Source: Larix sibirica
Lineage: Eukaryota; Streptophyta; Pinopsida; Pinales; Pinaceae
Reading direction: 5' to 3'
NCBI GenBank assembly: GCA_004151065.3
Contig: NWUY0304149934.1
Location: forward strand, 1 to 13,080
Length of the DNA: 13,080 nt
Shown here: positions 1 to 8,214 of the stretch, piece by piece
Layout: each line of letters begins with the position of its first letter
Position numbering within the stretch: position 1 is the first letter of the stretch
Position numbers and translations under genes: made by a program
The notes under the pieces: generated by a model
Told to the model about the DNA's origin: nothing
The model's input: the letters and a program-made list of their open reading frames with translations, nothing else
Database searches by the model: none

Positions 1-415
1 AGTAAAGTTTAAGTCCCCACCTATGATTACATTGTCCTCTTTGAAGAGAGGGGATTTTGAAAACCTGTCCCAACAGGAAACCATGTCTTCATAAGGCCCA
101 TAGATGTTAATAATGGTGAATATGTGGTTTGCTTCAGCCCAGTGAATCTGTAAACCCGTACCTGAATACGAAACCCAAGAGTAGATGTAGTTTACAAATT
201 TTGGATTCCAATCAATAGTCAGACCCCCATAGTGGCCCCTGGCATCAAGAGTTATGAACTCGAATTTTTTTATGGTGTTTTTAACAGACTGGTGACTATT
301 GATTCTGATCCCAAAGTTTCTTGAAAAAGAACAACATCCAGCTAATGGAAAGAAATCGGCCTTTTGATGGAAAAACATTTTTGGGTACTTGCCAGACCTG
401 TACAATTTAGGGAGA
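1..415 (-). pseudogene. LINE ORF2 N-terminal fragment: endonuclease/exonuclease/phosphatase domain
   Basis: The AP-like endonuclease nicks target DNA to start target-primed reverse transcription. Visible motifs in order: LSLNCTGLAST (about 400-370, a decayed form of the WNxRGL start), LDVVLFQET (341-315, with the catalytic-site Glu in QET), KKFEF-ITLDARGHYGGLTIDWNP (about 270-195), NIYGPY (108-91) and GGDLNF (21-4, conserved Asp/Asn). A TAG at 344-342 sits just before LDVV. The QET motif and the later motifs are in different frames, so there is a frameshift at about 250-310. The domain leaves the window at position 1. Confidence 0.82.
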
Positions 416-616
416 GGTAACCCCCTCCAAGGATTGCACTACTCTAAGTTCCCCAATGATTTTTTTTGTTTTCCATCTAATTGATCTTTCAAAGCCTTCG
501 ATTGAGCTGAGGAGAGAAGTGTGGGTATTCTCCTTCCTTTTCCCTTTGAAGGAAATTTAGGGTCTTGTCCTAAACCATTCTGCAGAAGGGGGAAGTAAGG
601 CTTCTCCGGAATATCT

Positions 617-1833
617 CTAGATCAAAGGTGAAAGCGGATGACTGAGGTTGTAGAGTGAAGGGAGGATTCCAAATCTGAGGGGGCAGAGGATGAGGAGGGT
701 ACGGGAAGAGAGGGTGATAGAGGCAAGTCCATGGGTTGAGGGGGGAGGGATAGAAGAATACTGAGGAAAAGGAGGTTTAAGCTCAGATTCCACATTCTCA
801 AAGTGTAAAGCATTCAAAGAATGTTCTAATGAAAGAATTCTAGTAGAAGGATAAACCGGCTTACCCAGAGAGGGTTCCAAAATTTGTCGATTTTGTTGAG
901 ATTCTTCCTTGTCCAACTCGGTAAGAAGTTCTTCTGGTGTACGTTCAGCAGGTCTGAGAACAGAAGATGGTCCATATTCAGGCTTGTTGGGCCTTGCTTC
1001 CTTGCATCAAAGTTTGGTTATGTCTTACTCTCGATCCATCCCATCTCTAATGCCCCATATTTTCCTTGCAAGATTCTTTGGAAAGAGCAAATTGCAATTT
1101 TTCACTAAATGTCCTGTCTCATGACATCTGTGGCAGCAAAAAGGGATTCCTTCATAATCTAGAGTCTCTCTCCGGCTTTCGTTTCCCCATATTAGATTAT
1201 ATCTTCTCTCAATCCAGTCCTGATGTTTAGGGATACAAGGATGCGGGCTACATACCTTCTTCTTGTATATTGGAAAGATAAGTCTGCATCAATAAATGCT
1301 CCCAGAGCATTTCCAATGTCTCTAAAAGAGTCCAAGTTCCAAAATTCCCATGGAAGGACAGGTAAACGAACCCACACTGGTTGCATATCCATTCTTTTAC
1401 AGTCTGTATCGAACAAGGGCGTCCATTTTTTGAAGAGGATAGGAATGGATCCAAAGCTCCATATTTTCTAAAGGACCTTATTGGCATCTTCATCATTGTT
1501 AAGTTTGCAGATGAACCATCCATTAGCCAAAGCACTGGTTTCTAGTCCATACTGTAAGAAATACGTCCAATTTTTTCTGACCCAATCCTCCAAACCATCA
1601 AGTCTAGGGTACCTCCCCCTAATTTTACCTACAATTGTCATTTCCTCCATTTCCGCTGCTTGACCTATCGATACATTTACCGCACAGATCAGATTGAGTG
1701 GACTTTTTGTAACGTTTAAACACTTATTCCTTCCTTGTTTTCTGGCTAAGTCCTCTAACACAGTGTTGCTTCTCTTCGATCCCTCCTTTTTTCCACTGCT
1801 ACTCTTTCTATATTTAGATGCAATGGTAATTCC
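617..1833 (-). pseudogene. LINE ORF1 remnant: DUF4283 domain, CCHC zinc knuckle, P/S-rich tail
   Basis: In LINEs this nucleic-acid-binding protein packages element RNA. One frame from 1833 to 1192 carries a basic stretch (YRKSSSGKKEGSKR), then VGKIRGRYPRLDGLEDWVRK, NGWFICKLNN, QPVWVRLPVLPWEFW and RRYVARILVSLNIRTGL, which is the usual DUF4283 order. A TAG at 1470-1468 interrupts it. The frame shifts near 1190-1200 into WGNESRRETLDYEGIPF, followed by C-X2-C-X4-H-X4-C (CHRCHETGHLVKNC, 1135-1094). That frame then runs to 617 through TAA (1027-1025) and TGA (1009-1007) and ends in a Pro/Ser-rich tail (FPQYSSIPPPSTHG). Four or more lesions make it a pseudogene. Confidence 0.82.
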
Positions 1834-2622
1834 TTACAGATAGACAAGTCGAAGAAAGGAGGCGATGAAACCCTCAGGTCTTTGTTGAGAAACTCCTTCA
1901 ACAGGGAAGGAAGTCTGCAAATCTAAAGGCTCGAAGAGAGAGCAAGGCCACCCAGATTCCAAAATTTCAAAGCCTGTAAATGGAGCCGATTCTGAGGGGA
2001 AGGAGGGTTTTAGAAAAGGTTCCGTAGAAGGGTCGGTGTGTATAATGGTGGAGTCGGTTTGGAAACCAAACCCTAGGTCAGTTGGAATCTGCATAGAAAA
2101 CAGGGAATAAGGGTTTCCTCCTAACGACAGGTCAAGGGGCTTAACAGCCAGTGAGAATAGTGTAATAGCAACAGTTGACTCAGGAGGGTGGTCCGGCAGA
2201 GGGGTGCTGACAAAAGTAGCCATAAAACCGATGGAGAGGGTTGAAAACCCAGCTGTTGAATATGGAAGGTGCCAGGAGGGAAAATATGACAAGGGATAGT
2301 CGAAAAATGGGCGTTCCGAGCAAACAGGGTAACAAAAACTTTTTGATCTTGCCATGGGTCTTCCGAGTAGTCCACTTATTCCTCGCCATCGAAATCCATC
2401 TGTCCCCGCGAAGCTACAATTCCTACGTGTCTGGCAGAAAACGTCTTGATCTGTTGATGTTGTGTAAAAAAGCAAAAAAAATGTGGCAGATAAAGGTAGT
2501 GGAGAGGAGGGTTCTAGTGGTTGCAGGAGAAGCCCCCCGAGACTGTGAAAACCCTCAAGAGAGCCTTCTCCATTTCCTCCTACCCCAATGTCGATAATAG
2601 GATGATTATTGTCGGAAATCAA
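1834..2622 (-). pseudogene. 262-codon ORF in frame with LINE ORF1, probable N-terminal region
   Basis: This is the longest open frame in the window. It ends at TAA (1836-1834), beyond which the same frame continues straight into the DUF4283 segment. It is rich in Pro, Ser, Phe and Leu (for example STEPFLKPSFPSESAPF, SGWPCSLFEPLDL) and has no domain I recognise. Plant L1 ORF1 proteins have a variable N-terminal region before DUF4283, so position and frame favour a former N-terminus cut off by a stop mutation. It could also be a chance open frame in the 5' untranslated part, since the other two minus frames are partly open here too. Confidence 0.45.
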
Positions 2623-2639
2623 AGGATTATGTAGATCAG

Positions 2640-4840
2640 AGTGTTATTAATCAAAGATATTGGTGGTGACTAAGGACACCATCACAAAACTTAAGCATGA
2701 CCAAACATAAGTCAATATACATAGTAGTGCAATAAACCAAAATATTTCAATACATAATACACCTCACACATATGTTATATCAACTAATAAGGTAATCTTA
2801 TGAAGCAACAAGATGTAACTAACTCCCTTGAATTTAGAAATGTGAGGTCCACATAGATTAGTAATGGTGCATAATAAACTCCTTAATTTCTTCATAACAA
2901 GAAGTAAATATAATCATTATACATTCATAGACAACAAAGAATACTTATATTTTAATTGAAGAAGATCCAATCAAGTCGTTTTTCAACATAAATATTCCAC
3001 CCAACTATAGGTAATAGCTACAGATACAACCCCCAAGTCAAGCTGTGAGGCCACCAGGGTAAATGAAACACCTATAGCCTTCCCTCTCTCTTAACCCAAC
3101 CCATTTTCTCTCATGCTTAGCCAAAATGCTCACCACTAAGCACTACAAGCATCTCATTCAACCATCCTATCCATGGAACTCTCCTCCACTATTCCACAAA
3201 ACACAAGGAATGCCTACTCTCTCTCTACTCAATAGTTCGCCATGTACCCAACGCTTAGGGTGCTTTTTATCTTGTGCAAAAAGAGTCCAACCTATTGTAT
3301 GCTTTTAAAGAACCTCTTGTAAAATCAATTCATGGCTACTCAAGCATCCAGGAGGAGAAAATTGACAGTGGGTAAAATTTCCTACTTTTCACAGCCTCTA
3401 TTCTCACCTACAACCATTCTCTTCACTCTAATGTATGAAATTTCCTCCTCATAATGTTAATTTCACAATCTGGTAGTTGTTAATGGAGAAAAACAACTTG
3501 AAGCCACATAGAGTATGAATTATGCATGGAAAATGAGTGATATAATTCAATGGAGATGAGAGGATTGGTGAAAAGACAACTCACATTACTTCTAACCATA
3601 GAAGGAAGGACTCTTACAATTTTCATAAAAGTAATATTCATCCCATGCTTCCATAACTACATGAGAAGACTTTCCCACCAACCTCACACATGCATTAAGT
3701 GATCATATTTTATAAGTAAAAAGGAGGTAAATGGTTCATTTGAGGCACATGGGAGAAATGGATGATTCCTAAGGTTGACAATTGGAAAAAGAGGATGTAC
3801 CTTCCCATAGGCCCCCTTTCCTCTTCCCCTCTAGTGGAATCATAGCCCCTCTAGTGCTCTAGACAGCCATTAGGGTATTACAAGTGCCAACTGAAAGCAA
3901 TAGTTTGGAACAGAAGTAAAATTGATAAGTATGGAGACTTTTCATGTAAAAGAACCCATTAAAAGAAATAATATTTTCAATGACATAAAACAATCACAGA
4001 ACTATTCTTTTAAAAGATGAACTACATAGAATACTTATAGAATATAAGAAGGTCCTGCTCAAATAAAACTCCAAGAGAGTGGTTGCTCAACAAAGGCATA
4101 AAGCTCTGTAATTATACTTTCTCAGAGTTTTAAGTTCAAGAGCCGTTCCTTACATGAATCCTTGTATTTGCACTCATTTGCAGTAAGCAATGACAAGTTA
4201 TATTCAGCATTTTTTAGGTGAAAGTGATTCATGGCACTTAAGCTACATGCATGCTTTCAATTTCAAGAGACAACTCAATTAGAGTAAATTAGTGCTAAAT
4301 GGTCTGTTGCTAATGCACAAATCTCATGAATCATCAAACATGGTAGTTGTTACAATGAAGAAAAATAGTGGTAGGACAGAGACAGACTGATAACAAAATG
4401 ATTTTATTGAACTGATTTATTGGGAGTAGACACTGCATAGACACATTAAAAGCTAAAGGTTTCAAAACAATTTTGCTCTGTCCTACCACTGCTTACAAAA
4501 AAAGAAATAAATAAAACCTAACAAACATAAACTTATGATTAGATAAGTAGCAAAAGATGCTAGTAAGCAAGTCAAAAGGTGTTGAACAAAAAGACTTCAA
4601 AAATAGAGTGGCCATATCATCATCTATTGCATAAGTATTCCTAAAAAATAAAATGTTTCAGCAAATTGTAATGTCAACTTCCACTCAACTTAATAATTGC
4701 ATTTCTGGTTTCACAGCATTTCAAATTCTTTACAGTTTCTGGTGTTTTTCATGCAGGAAAATTCAATCCAGGGCAGTACAAACTTATGAACAATGAAGAA
4801 ATAAATACTGCTAAATTTTACTGAGCAGATTGTAGCATAC
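2640..4840 (-). other. Start of aminotransferase intron 3, noncoding
   Basis: It begins at the donor GTATGC (4840) next to exon 3. No acceptor followed by aminotransferase exon sequence was found down to the LINE. It is AT-rich, with no coding homology seen. It contains the inverted-repeat element at 4367-4490. A 60-codon ORF at 3126-3308 (plus) has no recognisable motif. If the gene is intact, the intron is longer than 4.8 kb and includes the LINE. If the gene is truncated, this is intergenic debris. Confidence 0.6.
4367..4490. mobile_element. Candidate MITE with 15-bp perfect terminal inverted repeats
   Basis: AGTGGTAGGACAGAG at 4367-4381 is exactly inverted as CTCTGTCCTACCACT at 4476-4490, enclosing an AT-rich 94-bp interior without an ORF. 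A 15-bp perfect inverted pair this close is unlikely by chance. No clear target-site duplication was found directly at the ends; TTACAA occurs on both sides but at unequal distances. The AGTGG end (CAGTGG on one side) resembles hAT-type ends, but superfamily is not established. A transcribed hairpin is the alternative. Confidence 0.5.
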
Positions 4841-5180
4841 CTGTGATAAATGCTCGTTGGAAAAGACAGCACCACAAGGATTGCTTGGATTAATAACAAC
4901 CATTGCCACGGTTTTTTCATCAGCCAATGCCTCTACTTGATCCAAGTCAACTTCCCAGTTATTCTCTGGAATCAAGTCATAAAACCGGATTTCAATGCTA
5001 TTGTGTCCACAAGCAGTTTCATAAACTGGAAATCCTGGTCGTGGTAGGAGTATATTTGAGCCTTTTGTGGCCAATACTGTCATGCACACTTGTATAGCTT
5101 GCGAGCAGCCAACCGTAAGGTACACATCATTAGCAGTAAGCTTATACGGTAGGCCTGAGGAAACATACTCTGCAACAGCA
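4841..5180 (-). CDS. TAT: Aminotransferase coding exon 3 (PLP-binding region)
   Basis: This exon is 340 bp: one split-codon base plus 113 codons. The acceptor is a pyrimidine tract ending CTTTTTTCCAG before 5180. The donor is TCACAG|GTATGC at 4841/4840, leaving phase 0. It encodes AVAEYVSSGLPYKL through NEHLSQ and is open throughout. It carries GCSQAIQ, LLPRPGFPVYE, YDLIPENNW and INPSNPCG. The next family exon should begin near VAETAKK and contain DEVYGH. I looked for it on the minus strand down to position 1 and did not find it, so it lies to the left of the window or is absent. Confidence 0.92.
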
Positions 5181-8091
5181 CTGGAAAAAAGAAAGCTCCA
5201 TTATGGTAGGGACATAACCAAATGTATGTACACACTACAAAGAGAAATACAGAAAGGTAGTTAAATCCATGAAATTGACAGCATCCCTGTTTCCCTAATT
5301 CATAAAACAATTGTGCATTTTGTAGGAGATTAAAAAAACTGTGTCGCAGTGAGTTAAGCTGTATAGGTGATTGACTATCTTATTAGTGTCATAGTGAGTT
5401 AAGCCGTCTAGTTCATTAACTATCTTATCCCATACCCAATCCCTGTCTCCAGTAGGTTCTATATAGCCTGCAAATGTAATGATTCCACCCGTTGTTGTCT
5501 TGATCCTTGCAAGCACTGCATATACTCTAGGAAACCAAAAAAGAGCCACAATGAGTTGAGCTGCTTAGTTGATAAATGATCCATACCCAGTGTTGTCTTG
5601 ATCCTTGCAAGCACTGCATATACTCTAGGAAACCAAAAAAGAGCCACAATGAGCTGAGCTGCTTAGGTGATAAATGATCCACAATGAGCTGAGCTGCTTA
5701 GGTGATAAATGATGCAAACGCATATTTCTCAAGAAAAAGATCTGCCTTGTTCATTCATTTTAACAAAGTGTTTGGATAGGGCAATGAAGCACCAATTCAT
5801 CTGGTGTCCCAGGATACAAATGAAAAAGCATATCCTACAAGGATACGGCATCATCAATCATAACATCCTCAGTGATCAGGCACGAAGGCCTATCATGCTT
5901 GCTACCCATGTGTGGCTCAGAGCCTCCAATCTGTGTCCACTGATTTAAAGCAAGGCTTTCAGAAAATTAATTATTTTTAGCAGTCCAAAACAAATCAAGA
6001 AAGAGAAAACCACAGATTTTTCAGGGCTACGATCTATCGTAAAAGCAGAAAATCAAGAAAGTGGTTTCTAATTCTATTGCAGGGAATACACACACTCAGA
6101 CACATATACGACATCTGTTGGAATGATCATTCAAAGATGAAACTAAAATTTGGGAAATGAAATAAAAGATCAGTTACAGTGATTCAGCTCACCTACATGA
6201 CTTAAGCTACAATACCAGTATCCAATCAACGTTAGCCATTGCAGTTGGTGCTGTAGCCCATACGGTAAAGTTTGCATTATCATTTCAATCGGACTCTGTC
6301 GAGGTTGCTACAGGCATCTTGTATGGACATCAACTGCAAACTTGGTGCCGTTATGAATACAGACAAACAAGCAGGTTTCCGTCTCCGGAAGATGTCCCAA
6401 GAAGGTGGCAACAACTCTAAACTGACTAGAACATAATACCAATAATCTGAAATCTGAACATAATTATGAACCTGGACAGTTTGAGCTTCAAACTTAAAGA
6501 CCCAAATTGAAATTATAGGATTGTTTTTGTGCCGGGTTTTACATGTATATGTCATGTCACATTCTCGCAACGGAAATAAATCTCAGCAAGCAAATGTGGC
6601 ACTATAATGATTCATACCATGTGGATTTGCAACAACAAGTTCATTTGAAATGGTCTTGGCAGTAAAGGGTAAAACGGCTTGAAATTTGTGGATCAAATAA
6701 ATTTTGTTCATAGCATATAATTTTTTATGGGATTCTAGAATCTATACCAGTCCTCCGACTTCCAAATCCTATACCAGAATTTCACCTTTTACAGGCAAAA
6801 TAGAAGAGGAATATTCAGTTATGATTGCATCGATTGAACATTGAAGACAAATCAACCTGGCCTTGGTTGGTTGGTAAAGCAGGGTGTTGTTATTCCCCGA
6901 CCAAGATTCAAATTCCCCTTAGACACGTTCTCCACTAGTGGGCTGTCTCACCCGGATAGGTGCAGGTCCCGGGCAAACTTGGCTGAATAGATACTCTTAA
7001 TCAGTCCCTTGTGGGCTGTCTCAGCTGGGTAGGTGCAAGTCCTATCTCAGCTGGAGAGGTGCAAGTCCTAGGCAAATTTAGCTGAACAAACACTGTTAGT
7101 CGGTCCTAGTGGGCTGTCTCACCTTGGTAGGTGCAAGTCCTGGACTCTATATCAGTGCCTGGTGGGATGTTACCTCGGTGCAAGTCTTGGTGATGATACA
7201 CTATTAATTGCCTCTAGTCGTCTGTATCTGGATAAATGCGCTTAATTGTCTCCAGTAGGCTCTCTCTCCTAGGTATGTGAGAGTGCTGGGCAAATTTAGC
7301 TGAATATAAATTCTTAACCAGCTCCTAGTGGGTCTGTCTCACCTGGGTATATGCGATTATTAATTTGACTAAATAGGTTGTTTACGACAAAAAAAGGAGA
7401 AAAAGTACAAAACAAGTATTAAATGGCGGTCCTCTGCACAAGACTAATAATACATACTCTGTTTCTGTGAGCATTAGTGGTACCAAGTTTGATGGGTTTA
7501 TGGTGCACAAATACAATAGTAGTAGTCCAGACTCCAGGCTCTGCTTCTACTAAGATTTATAAGTAGTAGAACTGTGACGTGCTTAAACAATATGTCCACG
7601 TGACTGACTTCCAGTGAGAAATCCCAAAGCACAAGAAGCAGTAGATGCAGGAGGATTAAAATAGGAAGGTAAGAAATACCTGCGAGTTTCGAGTAAGCCA
7701 TAAGAAGGAGCATAGCCGTTATACTTGCAGCTTCTGGTGGAATCTATGATGGCGTCCTCTACATTGATTGGCGTCCTGAAGCACTTGAAGGAAGAAGCAT
7801 CCCCATGACCGATGGGAATCATGCTCTTTTCAGGACATACTCGGGCTAACAAGTAGGCCAGAACACCGCGTATGCTGCTGCTGTATTCCAATAACACAGG
7901 ATTGCACCTGCTCACCTCTTCCTTCACATGCCCATTGCTCACAGGAACATGCTTCAAACCAAACCCATTGGTGACAGAAACCTGCTTCAAACCAGACATT
8001 ATTTATTGATTAGCAATTTAACAGAAAACTTGTTATGAAACGAAATGAAATGCAAGCAAGCTCTACTAACACTTACCTGCTCGCTGGCCAT
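4841..8091 (-). CDS. TAT: Tyrosine aminotransferase-family gene, 5' half (three exons, continues beyond the visible exons)
   Basis: The joined exons (8091-8077, 7981-7680, 5180-4841) give about 219 residues of a PLP-dependent fold-type I aminotransferase. The best family match is plant tyrosine/nicotianamine aminotransferase and the related SUR1 C-S lyase. Visible family motifs are SIRGVL (41-46), GHGDASSF (63-70), YNGYAPSYGLLETR (92-105), LPYKL, VYLTVGCSQAIQ (125-136, PLP-phosphate region), LLPRPGFPVYE (150-160), FYDLIPENNWEVDL (172-185) and INPSNPCG (202-209), whose second Asn contacts the PLP ring in this family. The family is usually about 400-450 residues, so the half with the DEVY motif and the SKRW lysine is missing from the window. 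No N-terminal targeting peptide is obvious, which suggests a cytosolic enzyme. Known family roles are tyrosine to 4-hydroxyphenylpyruvate (tocopherol and plastoquinone precursors), nicotianamine transamination, or C-S lysis. The sequence here does not separate them. Confidence 0.9.
5340..5715. repeat. Nested tandem repeat in intron 2 (98-bp and 35-bp units)
   Basis: A 98-bp unit starting GTTGTCTTGATCC occurs at 5494-5591 and again at 5592-5689, nearly identical. Within its end, a shorter unit CCACAATGAGCTGAGC... repeats at 5644 and 5679 (35-bp step). Diverged copies of the GTGAGTTAAGC element lie further left near 5348 and 5394. The high identity of the two 98-bp copies suggests a recent duplication. 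Confidence 0.85.
6856..6935 (+). mobile_element. tRNA-like SINE head (candidate)
   Basis: CTTGGTTGGTTGGTAAAGC (from about 6862) resembles a tRNA D-arm/A box. GATTCAAATTCC (6905-6916) matches a polymerase III B box (GGTTCRANTCC) with small changes. The spacing of about 35-40 bp is normal for tRNA genes. No cloverleaf with intact stems is evident, so this is probably a SINE remnant and not a tRNA gene. The repeat cluster to its right may be its expanded body. Confidence 0.4.
6936..7352 (+). repeat. Diverged tandem cluster of GGGCTGTCTCACCTGGGTAGG units
   Basis: About seven degenerate copies start at 6936, 7009, 7107, 7160, 7215, 7254 and 7326. Each begins near TAGTGGGCTGTCTCAC, and several continue GGTAGGTGCAAGTCC and GGCAAATTTAGCTGAA. 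Spacing varies from about 39 to 98 bp because of internal deletions and partial duplications. No ORF runs through it. Confidence 0.75.
7680..7981 (-). CDS. TAT: Aminotransferase coding exon 2 (N-terminal domain)
   Basis: This exon holds 100 codons plus 2 nt, residues 6-105 of the joined protein. The acceptor is ...GAAGCAG at 7982-7988. The donor is CGCAG|GTATTTC at 7680/7679. The AG left over joins the first T of the next exon to make a Ser codon, where Arg or Ser is usual in the family (ETR-S-AVAEY). It encodes the N-terminal arm, IRGVL, GHGDASSF and the YNGYAPSYG segment that helps form the active site. If translation starts at 7999 instead, the exon extends upstream in the same frame with SGLKQ. 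Confidence 0.88.
7982..8076 (-). other. Aminotransferase intron 1
   Basis: A 95-bp AT-rich intron running from GTAAGT (8076) to GCAG (7982). A CTAAT motif lies about 35 nt before the acceptor. The tract near the acceptor is unusual: it is purine-rich and contains an in-frame ATG (7999). The acceptor itself lies within a duplicated coding motif. Confidence 0.6.
8077..8091 (-). CDS. TAT: Aminotransferase coding exon 1 (MASEQ)
   Basis: A tiny coding exon. The ATG at 8091-8089 has a strong plant context (GCCATGGCC). Five codons follow, and the exon ends in CAG directly before a consensus donor GTAAGT at 8076-8071. It splices in phase 0 to GTT at 7981, giving MASEQ-VSVTNG. The alternative is a start at the ATG at 7999-7997 (MSGLKQ) in an unspliced leader, which lies in the same frame. 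The spliced model is preferred for its start context, consensus donor, AT-rich 95-bp intron and CTAAT branch-point-like site. It remains a prediction. Confidence 0.65.
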
Positions 8092-8184
8092 GGCTGAGCC
8101 CAAAATTGCACAGTGGATTATGAACACTTGCAGATTGAGAGAAATGTGTTAAGCACACTTGTGAATCTCTGGACGCCCACTTCC

Positions 8185-8213
8185 ACATATATATATTTTG
8201 CACCATGCACGTG
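8185..8213 (-). promoter_or_regulatory. Predicted core promoter of the aminotransferase gene: G-box and TATA box
   Basis: Reading the minus strand, a perfect palindromic G-box CACGTG (8208-8213, context GACACGTGCA, ABRE-like) is followed after about 8 bp by AAAATATATATATG (8185-8198). A start of transcription about 30 nt downstream, near 8155-8165, would leave a leader of about 70 nt before the ATG at 8091. G-boxes are bound by bZIP and bHLH factors, and TAT genes are often induced by ABA or jasmonate. That link is inferred from motif and family only. Confidence 0.55.
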
Positions 8214-8214
8214 T

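Larger units (their letters stand above)
1..2640 (-). mobile_element. Decayed L1-type non-LTR retrotransposon (LINE), 5' part; 3' part off the left edge
   Basis: On the minus strand the order is the plant L1 order: an N-terminal ORF1 region (2622-1834), a DUF4283-type domain (about 1800-1192), a CCHC zinc knuckle (1135-1094), a proline/serine-rich ORF1 tail (to about 617), then the ORF2 endonuclease domain from about 415 leftward. Reverse transcriptase, poly(A) tail and the target-site duplication that could define the ends lie outside. Several in-frame stops and frameshifts show that the copy is dead. The 5' boundary near 2640 is approximate, placed where coding-like sequence ends. Confidence 0.85.
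5181..7679 (-). other. Aminotransferase intron 2 (about 2.5 kb, repeat-containing)
   Basis: It is bounded by GTATTTC at 7679 and TTTTTTCCAG at 5181, and the flanking exons join in phase. It contains a tandem repeat at about 5340-5715 and a SINE-like head with a decayed repeat cluster at 6856-7352. The stretches 5716-6855 and 7353-7679 show no coding homology. Short ORFs at 5709-5948 (plus) and 6280-6570 (minus) have no recognisable features. Confidence 0.88.

Noticed and set aside
1223-1471. 82-codon plus-strand ORF, and other plus-strand ORFs across 880-2600
   Set aside because: They are antisense to LINE ORF1, whose minus-strand domain order is clear, so they are shadow frames.
3126-3308. 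60-codon plus-strand ORF in the intron 3 region
   Set aside because: No recognisable motif, no good start context and no splice signals. Its length is within chance.
4349-4498. TTACAA on both sides of the inverted-repeat element as a target-site duplication
   Set aside because: The copies sit 11 bp and 2 bp from the ends, so they are not true flanking duplications as placed.
5709-5948. 79-codon plus-strand ORF in intron 2
   Set aside because: It lies at the end of a tandem repeat inside a well-supported intron on the other strand, and its translation shows no domain.
6280-6570. 96-codon minus-strand ORF in intron 2
   Set aside because: It is on the same strand as the aminotransferase, but the flanking exons already join in phase and the family has no such insertion. 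No motif was seen.
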